Shown one piece after another: positions 46,968 to 55,741 of a DNA stretch of 64,000 nucleotides; position 1 is the stretch's first letter, and the number at the start of each line of letters is the position of its first letter. Position numbers and translations under genes: made by a program. The notes beneath the pieces were generated by a model that did not search any database, had not been told where the DNA came from, and saw nothing but the letters and a program-made list of their open reading frames with translations. The DNA comes from Terrisporobacter glycolicus ATCC 14880 = DSM 1288 (GTDB taxonomy: Bacteria; Bacillota; Clostridia; Peptostreptococcales; Peptostreptococcaceae). The stretch spans positions 3,286,001-3,350,000 of the forward strand of contig NZ_CP117523.1 in the NCBI RefSeq assembly GCF_036812735.1. The letters are read 5' to 3'.

Positions 46968-47546
46968 TTATAGTTTTATTAATCCTGTAAATCCTAAGAA
47001 AGCTATTGACATTAACGCTGCTGATATCAACGCTATAGGATATCCCTGGAATGATTCTGGTATATCTGCTAATTCTAGTCTTTCTCTTATTCCTGCAAAC
47101 AATACTATTGCAAGTGTAAAACCAACACCTGCACCTGCACCATTTATTAACGTTTCAACTATATTGTAGTTGTTTTGTACGTTAACTAATGCTATACCTA
47201 GCACAGCACAGTTTGTTGTTATAAGTGGTAAATACACACCTAATGCTTGATATAATGAAGGACTTGATTTTTTTATAAACATTTCAACAAATTGAACTAT
47301 TGATGCTATTACTAGTATAAACGCTATAGTTTGTAAATACCCTGAAGTACCTGTTAAATTTAACAATTTTTGTATAAAGAAAGTTATTACAGATGCTAAA
47401 GCTAGAACGAAAGTAACTGCTACCCCCATCCCTGCAGCTGTATCAACTTTTTTAGAAACACCTAAAAATGGACATATACCTAAGAATTGTGATGTTATAA
47501 CATTATTAACAAGTACAATACTTAGAAATAATAATATATAATTCAT
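46968..47546 (-). CDS. rnfA: Rnf complex membrane subunit RnfA
   Basis: A 192-aa protein with six hydrophobic helices, homologous to RnfE and NqrD/E. Recognisable segments include NNVITSQFLGICPFLGVS near the start, with a conserved membrane Cys thought to help hold an Fe-S centre, and TTNCAVLGIALVN at about residue 110. It is part of the ion-translocating core. Confidence 0.95.
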   Translation of the reverse strand: MNYILLFLSIVLVNNVITSQFLGICPFLGVSKKVDTAAGMGVAVTFVLALASVITFFIQKLLNLTGTSGYLQTIAFILVIASIVQFVEMFIKKSSPSLYQALGVYLPLITTNCAVLGIALVNVQNNYNIVETLINGAGAGVGFTLAIVLFAGIRERLELADIPESFQGYPIALISAALMSIAFLGFTGLIKL

Positions 47547-47562
47547 ATGACTTCCCCCTCAA

Positions 47563-48156
47563 TTACGCTTTTTTCTTTACTACTTTATTAAATAGTGCCA
47601 TTAAGAATCCTAAAGTTAAGAATGCACCTGGAGGTAGTATAAATAATAAAGCTGGCTCATAAGAAGCTCCTAATATAGCAAAGCCAAATATTGTTCCTGC
47701 TCCTAAGATTTCTCTAACTGCTCCTAAGATTGTAAGACCTAAAGTAAACCCAAGACCCATTGCCATTCCGTCAACTGCTGATTCTACTGGTCCATTTTTT
47801 GATGCATATGCTTCTGCACGAGCAAGTATTAAACAGTTAACAACTATTAATGGAATATATAATCCAAGTGCCTTATCCAACGAAGGCACAAATGCTTTTA
47901 AAACCATTTGTACTATTGTAACGAATGTTGCTATTACAACTACAAATGCTGGTATTCTTATTTTATCTGGTATTACTTTTCTAAGTAGTGATATCGCTAT
48001 ATTTGAACACGCCAAAACTATAGCAGTTGAAAGACCCATACCCATACCATTTATGGCAGAACTTGTTACAGCTAGAGTTGGACACATACCTATAACTTGA
48101 ACAAAGGTTGGGTTCTCGTCTATAATACCATTTTTAAATATTTTTCCTAGACTCAT
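47563..48156 (-). CDS. rnfE: Rnf complex membrane subunit RnfE
   Basis: A 197-aa six-helix protein paralogous to RnfA in inverted topology. It carries the matching cysteine segments VIGMCPTLAVTSS near residue 24 and VVNCLILARAEAYA near 108. It pairs with RnfA to form the membrane Fe-S site. Position between rnfG and rnfA follows the clostridial order. Confidence 0.95.
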   Translation of the reverse strand: MSLGKIFKNGIIDENPTFVQVIGMCPTLAVTSSAINGMGMGLSTAIVLACSNIAISLLRKVIPDKIRIPAFVVVIATFVTIVQMVLKAFVPSLDKALGLYIPLIVVNCLILARAEAYASKNGPVESAVDGMAMGLGFTLGLTILGAVREILGAGTIFGFAILGASYEPALLFILPPGAFLTLGFLMALFNKVVKKKA

Positions 48157-48173
48157 ATTATTGTCCCCCTATC

Positions 48174-48740
48174 CTATTTACTAATGCTCTCATATACTTC
48201 TACTGCTGCATTAACTCCTGTTGTTACAGCTGTAGATGTAATAGTAGCTCCTGATATTGCTTGTATTTCTGTCTCTCCTGGAGTTCCACTTTTTATAACA
48301 CTAAGTTCTGTTGCTGGTTTTCCTGCATATTGACCATAAAAAGCTTCCTCTTTTGCCTTAGCACCAAGTCCTGGTGTTTCAGTCATATTACCTATATTAA
48401 TACCTGATATAGTACCATCAGATTTTATACCTACCATAATTTCTATGCTTCCACCATAACCACCTGGAAGAGCTTTTATAGTATAACCTGCCACGTCAGA
48501 TCCATTTAGACCTTCATAAACTTCTACAATTTCTACACTACCATCACTTTTATATTTTGATTTATCTAAAACTTTAAAGTCACTTACTCCTGGTAATACA
48601 GTTTGTCTTGCTTCGTTATTAGCTTGTTCATTTCTTTGAGCTATTATTGGCTCAGTTATTTGATTTGTTCCTGCTAATAAACCGGCAGCTATGGCACATA
48701 TTATAAATAAGTTTAATCCTAATTTTAATATATTATTCAC
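48174..48740 (-). CDS. rnfG: Rnf complex FMN-binding subunit RnfG
   Basis: RnfG is a membrane-anchored flavoprotein on the outer face. One N-terminal helix (about residues 5-25) is followed by the FMN-binding domain with AISGATITSTAV (about 165), whose Thr in SGAT-T is the covalent FMN site loaded by ApbE. I choose the GTG at 48740 (MNNILKLGL), nine bases behind GGAGG and overlapping the rnfD stop by eight bases. A longer frame starting upstream would overlap rnfD without a ribosome binding site. Confidence 0.93.
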   Translation of the reverse strand: MNNILKLGLNLFIICAIAAGLLAGTNQITEPIIAQRNEQANNEARQTVLPGVSDFKVLDKSKYKSDGSVEIVEVYEGLNGSDVAGYTIKALPGGYGGSIEIMVGIKSDGTISGINIGNMTETPGLGAKAKEEAFYGQYAGKPATELSVIKSGTPGETEIQAISGATITSTAVTTGVNAAVEVYESISK

Positions 48741-49719
48741 TCTTAGCCACCTCCCCAAATACTCTGTTATTAACATATTTATCTATTAGTGGTGTAGCAA
48801 CGTTTGCTAATAATATTGAGTATGAACATCCTTCTGGATAACCACCATACAATCTTATTACTGTTGCAATAATACCAGCTAAAACAGCATAAATAATTTG
48901 TCCTTTTTTCGTCATAGGCGACGTTGTATAGTCAGTTAACATAAAGAAGGCACCTAACATAACACCACCTGCTAATATTTGGAACATTGCAAATTCAAAA
49001 CTAAATCCACCTAACAAGAAGCTTAATATAAATATTGTTCCTAAATAACATGCTGGCATTATATAAGAAATAATTCCCTTATAAATTAAATAAGCTCCAC
49101 CTAGAAGTATTAGTATTGCACATGTTTCACCTATACTTCCTCCTATATTACCTAAAGCCATATCTAAAAGTGATACTCCACTTTCTTTTAATGGTTGTAG
49201 TCCAGCTGCACCAGCTTTTAAGAAACTAAGTGGTGTAGCAGTTGATACTGCATCTAAGCTTCCTGTACTTACCCAGTTCACACCAGTTTTAGTCCAAGCA
49301 GTCATTGCTACTGGAAATGATGCTAGTAAGAAAGCTCTACCTGCAAGAGCCGGGTTAACAAAGTTATTCCCAAGTCCGCCAAATACCATTTTCACAACTA
49401 TAATTGCAAATACACCACCAAATATACACATCCACCACGGAAGTGATGCTGGAACATTAAATGCAAGTAATAATCCTGTTACTACTGCAGAGAAATCTCC
49501 CACAGTACTTTTTTGTTTAGTTATCTTTTGATATAAAAATTCTGAGCCAACTGTACCCAGTATACAAAAGAACATTACGAATAAAGCACTAGCTCTAAAA
49601 AAATACACTGCAGCAAGTGCTGCTGGTACAAGGGCAAGTACTACTTGTTTCATTATATAAGACGTATCTTCATTGCTTCTAATATGAGGTGATGATGATA
49701 CAATAAACTTGTTTTCCAT
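48733..49719 (-). CDS. rnfD: Rnf complex membrane flavoprotein RnfD
   Basis: RnfD is a 328-aa protein with about nine membrane helices that carries covalent FMN and riboflavin-type cofactors. The flavinylated Thr lies in DAVSTATPLSFLK (about residue 160). Other family segments are GGLGNNFVNPALAGRAFLL (about 115) and FMLTDYTTSPMTKKG (about 262). It is required for ion pumping coupled to electron flow. Confidence 0.95.
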   Translation of the reverse strand: MENKFIVSSSPHIRSNEDTSYIMKQVVLALVPAALAAVYFFRASALFVMFFCILGTVGSEFLYQKITKQKSTVGDFSAVVTGLLLAFNVPASLPWWMCIFGGVFAIIVVKMVFGGLGNNFVNPALAGRAFLLASFPVAMTAWTKTGVNWVSTGSLDAVSTATPLSFLKAGAAGLQPLKESGVSLLDMALGNIGGSIGETCAILILLGGAYLIYKGIISYIMPACYLGTIFILSFLLGGFSFEFAMFQILAGGVMLGAFFMLTDYTTSPMTKKGQIIYAVLAGIIATVIRLYGGYPEGCSYSILLANVATPLIDKYVNNRVFGEVAKSE

Positions 49720-49737
49720 ATTTTTTCCCCCTAACTA

Positions 49738-51078
49738 CTATTTGTTAGCCGCTTGTTGTTTTCTTCTCATAGCTTGAATTTGTCTTTTAGCATTTCTTAT
49801 TGATTCTACTAACGGTCTTCTTGCTGGGCATATAAATGAGCAAGATCCACATTCTATACAATCAAGAGCTCTATGTTCTGCTGCTCTTTCAAAGTCACCC
49901 TTTAAAGAATTCGCACTTATATATAAAGGTTGTAAAAATGCTGGACATACATCCGTACATCTACCACATCTTAAACAGTTACTTGGTTCATCTATCTTCG
50001 CTTCTTCTGCAGATATACATAGAATTCCAGAAGAACCTTTGTTAGTAACTACATTTGTTGTATATTGAGTCATACCCATCATAGGTCCACCCATTATAAA
50101 CTTACCTACTTTTACATCTTCTTTAAATCCGCCACATTGATCAATTATTTCAGAAACTACTGTACCTACTTTTGTTATTAAGTTGGCAGGTTCTTTTATG
50201 CAACTTCCTGTTACTGTTGTAATTCTTTCTATTAAAGGTAATCCAGTTTTAATAGTTTTTGCTATTTGAGCAGCTGTTCCAACGTTGTCAACAACAGCTC
50301 CTGCAGCTGCTGGTAATGCTCCCGATGGAACTTCTCTTCCTGTACAAGCATATATTAATTGTTTTTCTGCTCCTTGCGGATATTTAACTTCTAGGCCAAC
50401 TACTTCCACATCGTTAAATCCTTTAGCAACATTTGTTATAGCTTCTATAGCGTCTGGCTTGTTAACTTCAATACCTATATATCCTTTTTTAACGTTTAGA
50501 GCTTTCATTATCACTCTAATACCAAAGACTACGTCTTCAGGATTTTCTACCATAAGTCTATGGTCAGCTGTAAGATATGGTTCACATTCTGCCCCATTTA
50601 AAATAACAACATCAATATTTGCATCTGGTGGTGGTGAAAGTTTAACATGAGTTGGGAATGTTGCTCCACCCATTCCAACTATACCTGCTTCTTGGACATA
50701 TTTTATTATATCCTTTGAGTCCAATGTTTCTAGCTCACCTTTTGGTCTTATACTTTCATCTAATTCTTCTTTAAAGTCATTTTCGATTGCAACACAAAGT
50801 CCTTTTCCTCCTGGAATTTCATGTTCTTCTATACTAATAACTTTTCCTGAAACAGATGAATGTATATAAGTTGATACAAATCCTTGAGGTTCACCAATTT
50901 TTTGTCCTTTTTTTACCTCTTCTCCTACTTCAACTATAGGTTTTGCTGGCGCACCTATGTGTTGTTGTAGAGGTATATAGACTACTTTTGGAGCCTCTGC
51001 TTTTTTTAAAGCTATTTGATTTGTATACTCTTTATTATATGAAGGATGTATTCCTCCTTTAAATGTTAAGAGCTTCAT
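49738..51078 (-). CDS. rnfC: Rnf complex NADH-side subunit RnfC
   Basis: RnfC is the NAD-reducing peripheral subunit. It has a lipoyl/SLBB-type fold near the N-terminus, the flavin/NAD-binding GIVGMGGATFPTHVKLSPP (about residue 132) and two C-terminal [4Fe-4S] motifs: CLRCGRCTDVCP (about 368) and CIECGSCSFICP (about 407). It is the first gene of rnfCDGEAB, the arrangement of Na+ or H+-translocating ferredoxin:NAD oxidoreductases of acetogens and clostridia. Length is 446 aa. Confidence 0.95.
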   Translation of the reverse strand: MKLLTFKGGIHPSYNKEYTNQIALKKAEAPKVVYIPLQQHIGAPAKPIVEVGEEVKKGQKIGEPQGFVSTYIHSSVSGKVISIEEHEIPGGKGLCVAIENDFKEELDESIRPKGELETLDSKDIIKYVQEAGIVGMGGATFPTHVKLSPPPDANIDVVILNGAECEPYLTADHRLMVENPEDVVFGIRVIMKALNVKKGYIGIEVNKPDAIEAITNVAKGFNDVEVVGLEVKYPQGAEKQLIYACTGREVPSGALPAAAGAVVDNVGTAAQIAKTIKTGLPLIERITTVTGSCIKEPANLITKVGTVVSEIIDQCGGFKEDVKVGKFIMGGPMMGMTQYTTNVVTNKGSSGILCISAEEAKIDEPSNCLRCGRCTDVCPAFLQPLYISANSLKGDFERAAEHRALDCIECGSCSFICPARRPLVESIRNAKRQIQAMRRKQQAANK

Positions 51079-51124
51079 TTTACTACCTCCCCAAACTGTT
51101 TTTAACTTTTATGCTATTAACTAT

Positions 51125-51152
51125 AGTATACTATAAAATTTTTAAAAGTTAA
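51125..51152 (-). promoter_or_regulatory. Promoter of the rnf operon
   Basis: TTAACT and TATACT are 16 bp apart on the minus strand, about 50 bp before rnfC. The -35 is imperfect. Confidence 0.5.
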
Positions 51153-51160
51153 TAATTGTT

Positions 51161-51190
51161 AAAAAAATATCCCAATTTACTAATTAGGAT
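51161..51190 (-). terminator. Second terminator-like hairpin upstream of rnfC
   Basis: ATCCTAATT pairs with AATTGGGAT (one G-U) around AGTA and is followed by ATTTTTTT on the minus strand. It lies upstream of the proposed rnf promoter, behind the first terminator of the SPOR gene. Confidence 0.6.
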
Positions 51191-51274
51191 AATCATTTTA
51201 AACCGTTATTAATATATCAATTTAAAAAATTAAGAATTTATAAATCATTCCATTTTGGCATGTTTCATTTTTAT

Positions 51275-51313
51275 TACGTAAAAAAAGGTTGATATAACAA
51301 CCTTTTTTTACGT
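51275..51313 (-). terminator. Terminator of the SPOR-like gene
   Basis: ACGTAAAAAAAGGTTG pairs perfectly with CAACCTTTTTTTACGT; the stem itself supplies the T run on both strands. Confidence 0.8.
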
Positions 51314-51316
51314 TAA

Positions 51317-52231
51317 CTATTTCATTGATTGTACAAATAAGTAATACTGTTGTATTGAAGATAATAACAAACCTTGGCTCACATAACCTTTATTTTCATT
51401 TGCATTTTTTGATGAAGTCAAAATGTTATTTTGTGTGTCATCTATGTAAGAATTCAAATTATTTTTAAATTTATCCATTTTTGAATAATTAATTTTTTGT
51501 GTATTTTTTTTCAAATTTTCCAGTATTGTCTTTCGATTTGTTAAGATTTCATTGTAAGTGGCTAAATCATTTTTGTTTCCATCCCAATATTTACCTTCTT
51601 TTTGATAATTTTCAATCAAGTCATTTAAACCAGTTGCTATATCTTTCATATAAGAATAGCTATCTGTATACTCTAAAGATAGCATTGGTACTTCTATTTT
51701 TGTTAAAAAAGAGTCAGAAAAGTATGTTCTTGTCTTTTCTAAGTTGTTTCTCACCTTACTTTCCTCAAAAGAAGAATACACTTGAAGCTTTTCAGACTTA
51801 TCTATTGTCATGCTTGATGATGGAATTTTATATTGATTCATAACTTCCTCTATTTTCTTCAAATCATTTTTATCTTCTAAAGATGCTACCTGTATTGTAT
51901 AAACTACCATCTCATTTACACTTGCTACCTTTGAATTTTCTTGCGCTTCATCTTTATCCTCTTTTTCTACTTCATTTAACTGAGACTCAATTGTGGATGA
52001 AGTTATAACACTACTTTTATCAAATATGTTTTTAAGTCCATCCCATATTGATGCATTCTTTATTGCACTTACTACATTTACCTTTCCTAACTTGTCCACA
52101 AAATCCTTATCCTTCAAATTTATGTATGCATAAGTTCCAACAATACATAAACATAAGGTAACCGTTACAACTCTCGTTCCATTAAATTTTTTTCTCTTAT
52201 TGAAATTTCTGTAAAATTTTCTTTTGCTCAT
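51317..52231 (-). CDS. Membrane-anchored SPOR-like domain protein
   Basis: The protein opens with a basic cytoplasmic stretch (KRKFYRNFNKRKKFNG) and one transmembrane helix (about residues 20-36). Then come a Glu/Lys linker and a SPOR-like domain, YTIQVASLEDKNDLKKIEEV onward (about 108-180), of the type that binds denuded glycan at septa. A helical C-terminus of about 120 residues is unassigned. I choose the ATG at 52231, seven bases behind AGGAGGGG; an upstream in-frame ATG would add 37 residues without a ribosome binding site. Role in division or sporulation is inference. Confidence 0.75.
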   Translation of the reverse strand: MSKRKFYRNFNKRKKFNGTRVVTVTLCLCIVGTYAYINLKDKDFVDKLGKVNVVSAIKNASIWDGLKNIFDKSSVITSSTIESQLNEVEKEDKDEAQENSKVASVNEMVVYTIQVASLEDKNDLKKIEEVMNQYKIPSSSMTIDKSEKLQVYSSFEESKVRNNLEKTRTYFSDSFLTKIEVPMLSLEYTDSYSYMKDIATGLNDLIENYQKEGKYWDGNKNDLATYNEILTNRKTILENLKKNTQKINYSKMDKFKNNLNSYIDDTQNNILTSSKNANENKGYVSQGLLLSSIQQYYLFVQSMK

Positions 52232-52317
52232 AAGTCGTCCCCTCCTAAATGGTTTTACTAATATATATTTAGAAGATGTCCAATTTATGATATGAATTTC
52301 ATTATAAATAGTTATTA

Positions 52318-52362
52318 TAAAAAAAGCTATGAATTTAGACATCTTCTAAATTCATAGCTTTT
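52318..52362 (-). terminator. Terminator of the SH3b/NlpC-P60 gene
   Basis: AAGCTATGAATTTAGA pairs perfectly with TCTAAATTCATAGCTT around a 5-nt loop, followed by T7 on the minus strand. Confidence 0.85.
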
Positions 52363-52369
52363 AATGTTA

Positions 52370-53704
52370 TTAAAATCTTCTTGCTCCTAGCAATACTTTT
52401 CCATAATATCCAGATAATGAGTCTATTTTCACCTTATCTGGTCTTGTTTCAGATCCACTGGCATGAATAAATTGATTGTTTCCAATATAAATACCCACAT
52501 GTGAAGTTCTTCCAGGTGTAACTGTAGCAAAGTGTAATAAATCTCCCTTTTTCAAATTATTTGTGCCTACAGAGGTTCCCACTTTTGCTTGTTCATAGGA
52601 AATCCTAGGTAAAGATATTCCTCTTGCATTTAGATATACATAACTTGTAAATCCTGAACAATCAAATGAATTGGGACCATTTCCACCCCATACATAAGGC
52701 TTACCTAATTGAGCCATAGCAAGATTCACTACTGCTTCATTTTTAGATTCACTTGATGTATTATCACCTGGTATATTATTACCTGGCGATTCTGTTGTAA
52801 TATTTATATATTTGGAACTTACCCATCCAGTAATATTAGAACTAGTTTTTATTTGGTACCAAGAGTTAGAGCTGTTAGTTATGGTTACTACTTCACCTTT
52901 TCTTAGAGCTGTTTTAACAGAGTAGCTAGTTCCTGGTCCACCTCTTACATTCAAGCTATCTGTTGATTTTCCATAAGTATCACTTTTAGATATATATGAA
53001 GATGAAGCCCATCCTATGGTATCATTTGATAATTTTACTTTATACCATCCATTGGATTCACTTAATAAAAATACCACTTGACCAGGTTTTAAATAAGTTT
53101 TAACAGAGTAGTTTGTTCCCGGTCCACTTCTTACATTTAAATTAACACTACTAGTAACTTTTCCATTTAAATTAACTTCTGTTTCTGGAGTTTCTTCAGG
53201 CTTGTTCGAATCATTACTTGAATCATTAGAAATGTTACCCCTTGTCTCATCAACATAAGATCCATGTACCCAGCCACTAGCTCCATTAGATAATTGTATT
53301 TTGCACCAACCATTTGATTTGTCAGTTATTTTATGTATCGTTCCATTTTTTACAGTAGTTTTAATTTCATATGATTTTCCTGGTCCACTTCTTACATTTA
53401 ATCTAACCTTGCATTTAATTTTTGCATTTAGACTAGCACTTTCTATTTGAATATATTTATCACTGACCCATCCAGTGCCCTTATTAGGTAACTGAACTTT
53501 TAACCAACCATCACTTTTTTCTAATATTGCTACAACATCACCTTTGTATAAGCAACCTTTTATGCTAGTATCTGTTCCTGGTCCACTTCTTACATTTAAC
53601 GCACTAACTGTAACTGTTCCTTTTTCCTGTGCACTAATACTAGAGTGACCTAAAGATAATGCTAGCGTTCCAACTCCTATAGCTGTAATTACTTTTGTAT
53701 TCAC
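52370..53704 (-). CDS. Secreted SH3b/NlpC-P60 peptidoglycan hydrolase
   Basis: After a signal peptide (cleavage near SISAQ), four bacterial SH3 domains follow, each with an LNVRSGPG or LNVRGGPG turn (about residues 27-85, 90-150, 180-240, 245-305) that bind wall peptides. The C-terminal NlpC/P60 peptidase has the catalytic Cys in NSFDCSGFTSYVY (about 350) and His in TSHVGIYIGNNQFIHA (about 405). It should cut gamma-D-Glu/diamino acid bonds. The GTG at 53704 is six bases behind GGGAG; an upstream TTG overlaps that site. Length is 444 aa. Confidence 0.92.
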   Translation of the reverse strand: MNTKVITAIGVGTLALSLGHSSISAQEKGTVTVSALNVRSGPGTDTSIKGCLYKGDVVAILEKSDGWLKVQLPNKGTGWVSDKYIQIESASLNAKIKCKVRLNVRSGPGKSYEIKTTVKNGTIHKITDKSNGWCKIQLSNGASGWVHGSYVDETRGNISNDSSNDSNKPEETPETEVNLNGKVTSSVNLNVRSGPGTNYSVKTYLKPGQVVFLLSESNGWYKVKLSNDTIGWASSSYISKSDTYGKSTDSLNVRGGPGTSYSVKTALRKGEVVTITNSSNSWYQIKTSSNITGWVSSKYINITTESPGNNIPGDNTSSESKNEAVVNLAMAQLGKPYVWGGNGPNSFDCSGFTSYVYLNARGISLPRISYEQAKVGTSVGTNNLKKGDLLHFATVTPGRTSHVGIYIGNNQFIHASGSETRPDKVKIDSLSGYYGKVLLGARRF

Positions 53705-53730
53705 AGTTATCTCCCCCAAATTTTATCATT

Positions 53731-54102
53731 CTATTTTTTCTTTGGTAATATTTCTATCCAGTAATTATCTGGATCAGCTATGAAGTATATTCCCATAGCT
53801 TTATTTTCAAAACATATGCAGTCCATTTCTTTATGCAATTCGTAAGCTTTGTCAAAGTCCTCTACTTCTAGTGCTAAGTGAAATTCATTATCTCCTAAAT
53901 TGTAGGGTCTGTCCCAATCTCTTAACCAAGTTAATTCTAGATTATGAGATGTTACTCCATCACCTAAGTATACTAAAACAAAACTTCCGTCTTCTGAATT
54001 TATACGTCTAGTTTCCTTTAAACCTAATGCTTTTTTATAAAATTCTAAGCTTTTTTCTAAATTTATTACGTTAAAATTATTATGGCAAAATGTAAATTTC
54101 AT
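53731..54102 (-). CDS. gloA: VOC-family glyoxalase I-like protein
   Basis: A 123-aa vicinal-oxygen-chelate protein with paired beta-alpha-beta-beta-beta units. HNNFNVINLEKSLEFYKKALGL opens the first; NLELTWLRDWDRPYNLGDNEFH and YFIADPDNYWIEILP hold likely metal ligands (His 7, Glu near 58, His near 77, Glu near 118). It resembles lactoylglutathione lyase, and methylglyoxal synthase is encoded elsewhere in the window. These species seldom make glutathione, so the true thiol cofactor is uncertain. Confidence 0.78.
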   Translation of the reverse strand: MKFTFCHNNFNVINLEKSLEFYKKALGLKETRRINSEDGSFVLVYLGDGVTSHNLELTWLRDWDRPYNLGDNEFHLALEVEDFDKAYELHKEMDCICFENKAMGIYFIADPDNYWIEILPKKK

Positions 54103-54191
54103 ATTATTTCCTCCTCATGTATTACAATAACCTATGTTTGTATAATTAAATATTATTACATTTTTTTGTACATTACTACAATATTTTATTA

Positions 54192-54944
54192 TTATATTCT
54201 TAATTTTGCAATAATTGGATAATGGTCTGACAATTTTTTTATAATGACACGATAATTTATCGGTACAATATCTTGTGACACAAAGATATAATCTATTCTT
54301 TCTATACCTAAAGAAAAAGTCAGAGTATTTGATTTATCTAATTCTTTTGCCACATCTATACAATTACTATCCAGATTTATATCTGCTGCATTAAAGTCTC
54401 CTGCAATAATATAAGGTTCATTGCCAAGTCCATCAACGAAGGTTTGTAACTCTTTTAATTGTTTTGCTTGTTCTTCTTTATTTGTTCCCAAGTGAATATT
54501 AATTATATTTACATTCTTTCCCTTAACATCAATAACTGTATGTAACATACCCCTTTGTTCCTTAGAACTACTTAAATATACATGGTTTTGTCTAATTATT
54601 CTATATTTTGAATAAGTAACCAATCCATAATTCGAGTTTAGATTTACTACATTTGCACCAAAGTGAGAGTTCATTCCTAATTCTTCTTTTAGACTACTCA
54701 CTTGAAATCCTACCTTTGCAGATTCATTTACTTCTTGTAAGCAAATTATATCTGCATCACAATTTTTCAAAAAATCTATAATATCAAAAAGAGTTGGGAA
54801 CATATCTTTATCTACACCACTATGTATGTTATAACTTACAATTTTTAAATTTGTATTTAAACCACCTTCATTTGTATTAACATTACTTGATATTACACTA
54901 GAAATTATAATTAAGATTAATAAAAAAAGTTTTTTAAATTTAAT
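54192..54944 (-). CDS. Secreted endonuclease/exonuclease/phosphatase-family protein with abnormal start
   Basis: The EEP fold residues are all present: NLKIVSYNIHSG (metal-site Asn, about residue 39), ICLQEVNES with the metal Glu (about 69), INIHLGTN, IIAGDFNAADI (about 158) and SDHYPIIAKL near the end. The first ATG in frame is at 54803, but the conserved SYNIHSG strand and a clear signal peptide (KFKKLFLLILIIISS) lie upstream in the same frame, back to a stop at 54950. No ATG, GTG or TTG exists there; an ATT at 54944, ten bases after AGGAG, is the best candidate. Loss of two As from an A-run is another explanation. Substrate unknown. Confidence 0.7.
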   Translation of the reverse strand: MKFKKLFLLILIIISSVISSNVNTNEGGLNTNLKIVSYNIHSGVDKDMFPTLFDIIDFLKNCDADIICLQEVNESAKVGFQVSSLKEELGMNSHFGANVVNLNSNYGLVTYSKYRIIRQNHVYLSSSKEQRGMLHTVIDVKGKNVNIINIHLGTNKEEQAKQLKELQTFVDGLGNEPYIIAGDFNAADINLDSNCIDVAKELDKSNTLTFSLGIERIDYIFVSQDIVPINYRVIIKKLSDHYPIIAKLRI

Positions 54945-54986
54945 ATTTCATCAACTCCTTTTACACAATTTCTTATATTATTAACC

Positions 54987-55020
54987 AAAAATTAAAGACG
55001 CCAATAGCGTCTTTAATTTT
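54987..55020 (-). terminator. Terminator of the 202-residue protein gene
   Basis: ATTAAAGACGC pairs perfectly with GCGTCTTTAAT around a 5-nt loop, with TTTT following on the minus strand. Confidence 0.8.
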
Positions 55021-55627
55021 AATGACCTTTCTTTGCAACTTTCTCTTTTATTATATAATTAATGACTTTTTTTCTTATGTCTTCTGCAGAATCTTCTTCT
55101 ACTATTTTTATATTTAGAAGTTTTGCTATTGATTTCATATCTTCTCTAGTTTTTGATTTATAACTTTCTATTAGATCTTTTTTTATTTTTTCAGGTTCTA
55201 ACACATATTCTTGACTATTTCTTTTATAAAAAACATATTTTTTAGAGTATGACCCTCTATTGCCATAAATATGCTTTGAAACCTTTTTTAATATTTGGTT
55301 GTAAGAATTTTTTTTATTTACACTTACCCCCAAGTAGTTAGCAAATCTTATTAACTCTCCTTTTGACTTAAATATCTCTTGATTTCTAATAATTTTTGCT
55401 ACTGAAATCATATTTTCTTGATATGCACCATGTTTTAATACCTTTAAATAGGTTCTTTGAATATTTGAGTCTTTACTTACTTTTTTTATATAATCGTTTA
55501 TGACTTTATCTATATTTCCCTCAAAGTATTTTTGTGCGCCTTTTTGAGATACATAATTTTCTAATTCTTTGTGGGCCATATCAAGTATCATATCTTTCAA
55601 ATCATCTTTATAATATCTAGATTCCAT
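55019..55627 (-). CDS. Uncharacterised helical protein with SAP/HeH-like segments
   Basis: A 202-aa charged, soluble protein (many Lys, Glu, Tyr) with no signal peptide or membrane helix. Two similar short segments stand out: SKGELIRFANYLGVSVNKKN (about residues 89-108) and REDMKSIAKLLNIKIVEEDS (about 157-176), each followed by a helix ending KKVSKHI or KKVINYI. This pattern resembles SAP, HeH or Rho-N type small helical nucleic-acid-binding motifs, but I cannot name a family. AGGGGG precedes the ATG, and it has its own terminator. Confidence 0.7.
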   Translation of the reverse strand: MESRYYKDDLKDMILDMAHKELENYVSQKGAQKYFEGNIDKVINDYIKKVSKDSNIQRTYLKVLKHGAYQENMISVAKIIRNQEIFKSKGELIRFANYLGVSVNKKNSYNQILKKVSKHIYGNRGSYSKKYVFYKRNSQEYVLEPEKIKKDLIESYKSKTREDMKSIAKLLNIKIVEEDSAEDIRKKVINYIIKEKVAKKGH

Positions 55628-55741
55628 GATACCTCCCCCTTATTATCACCAATTTTATACTTACTTATTATATTCAAGTAATTTTAAATTGGTGAATTGG
55701 CTAAATATTTTCTATCTATGGTTTATTTCATTATATGATTT

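Noticed and set aside
53731-54102. A methylglyoxal detoxification link between mgsA and the VOC protein
   Set aside because: The genes are 18 kb apart in different units and the VOC protein's substrate cannot be read from sequence.
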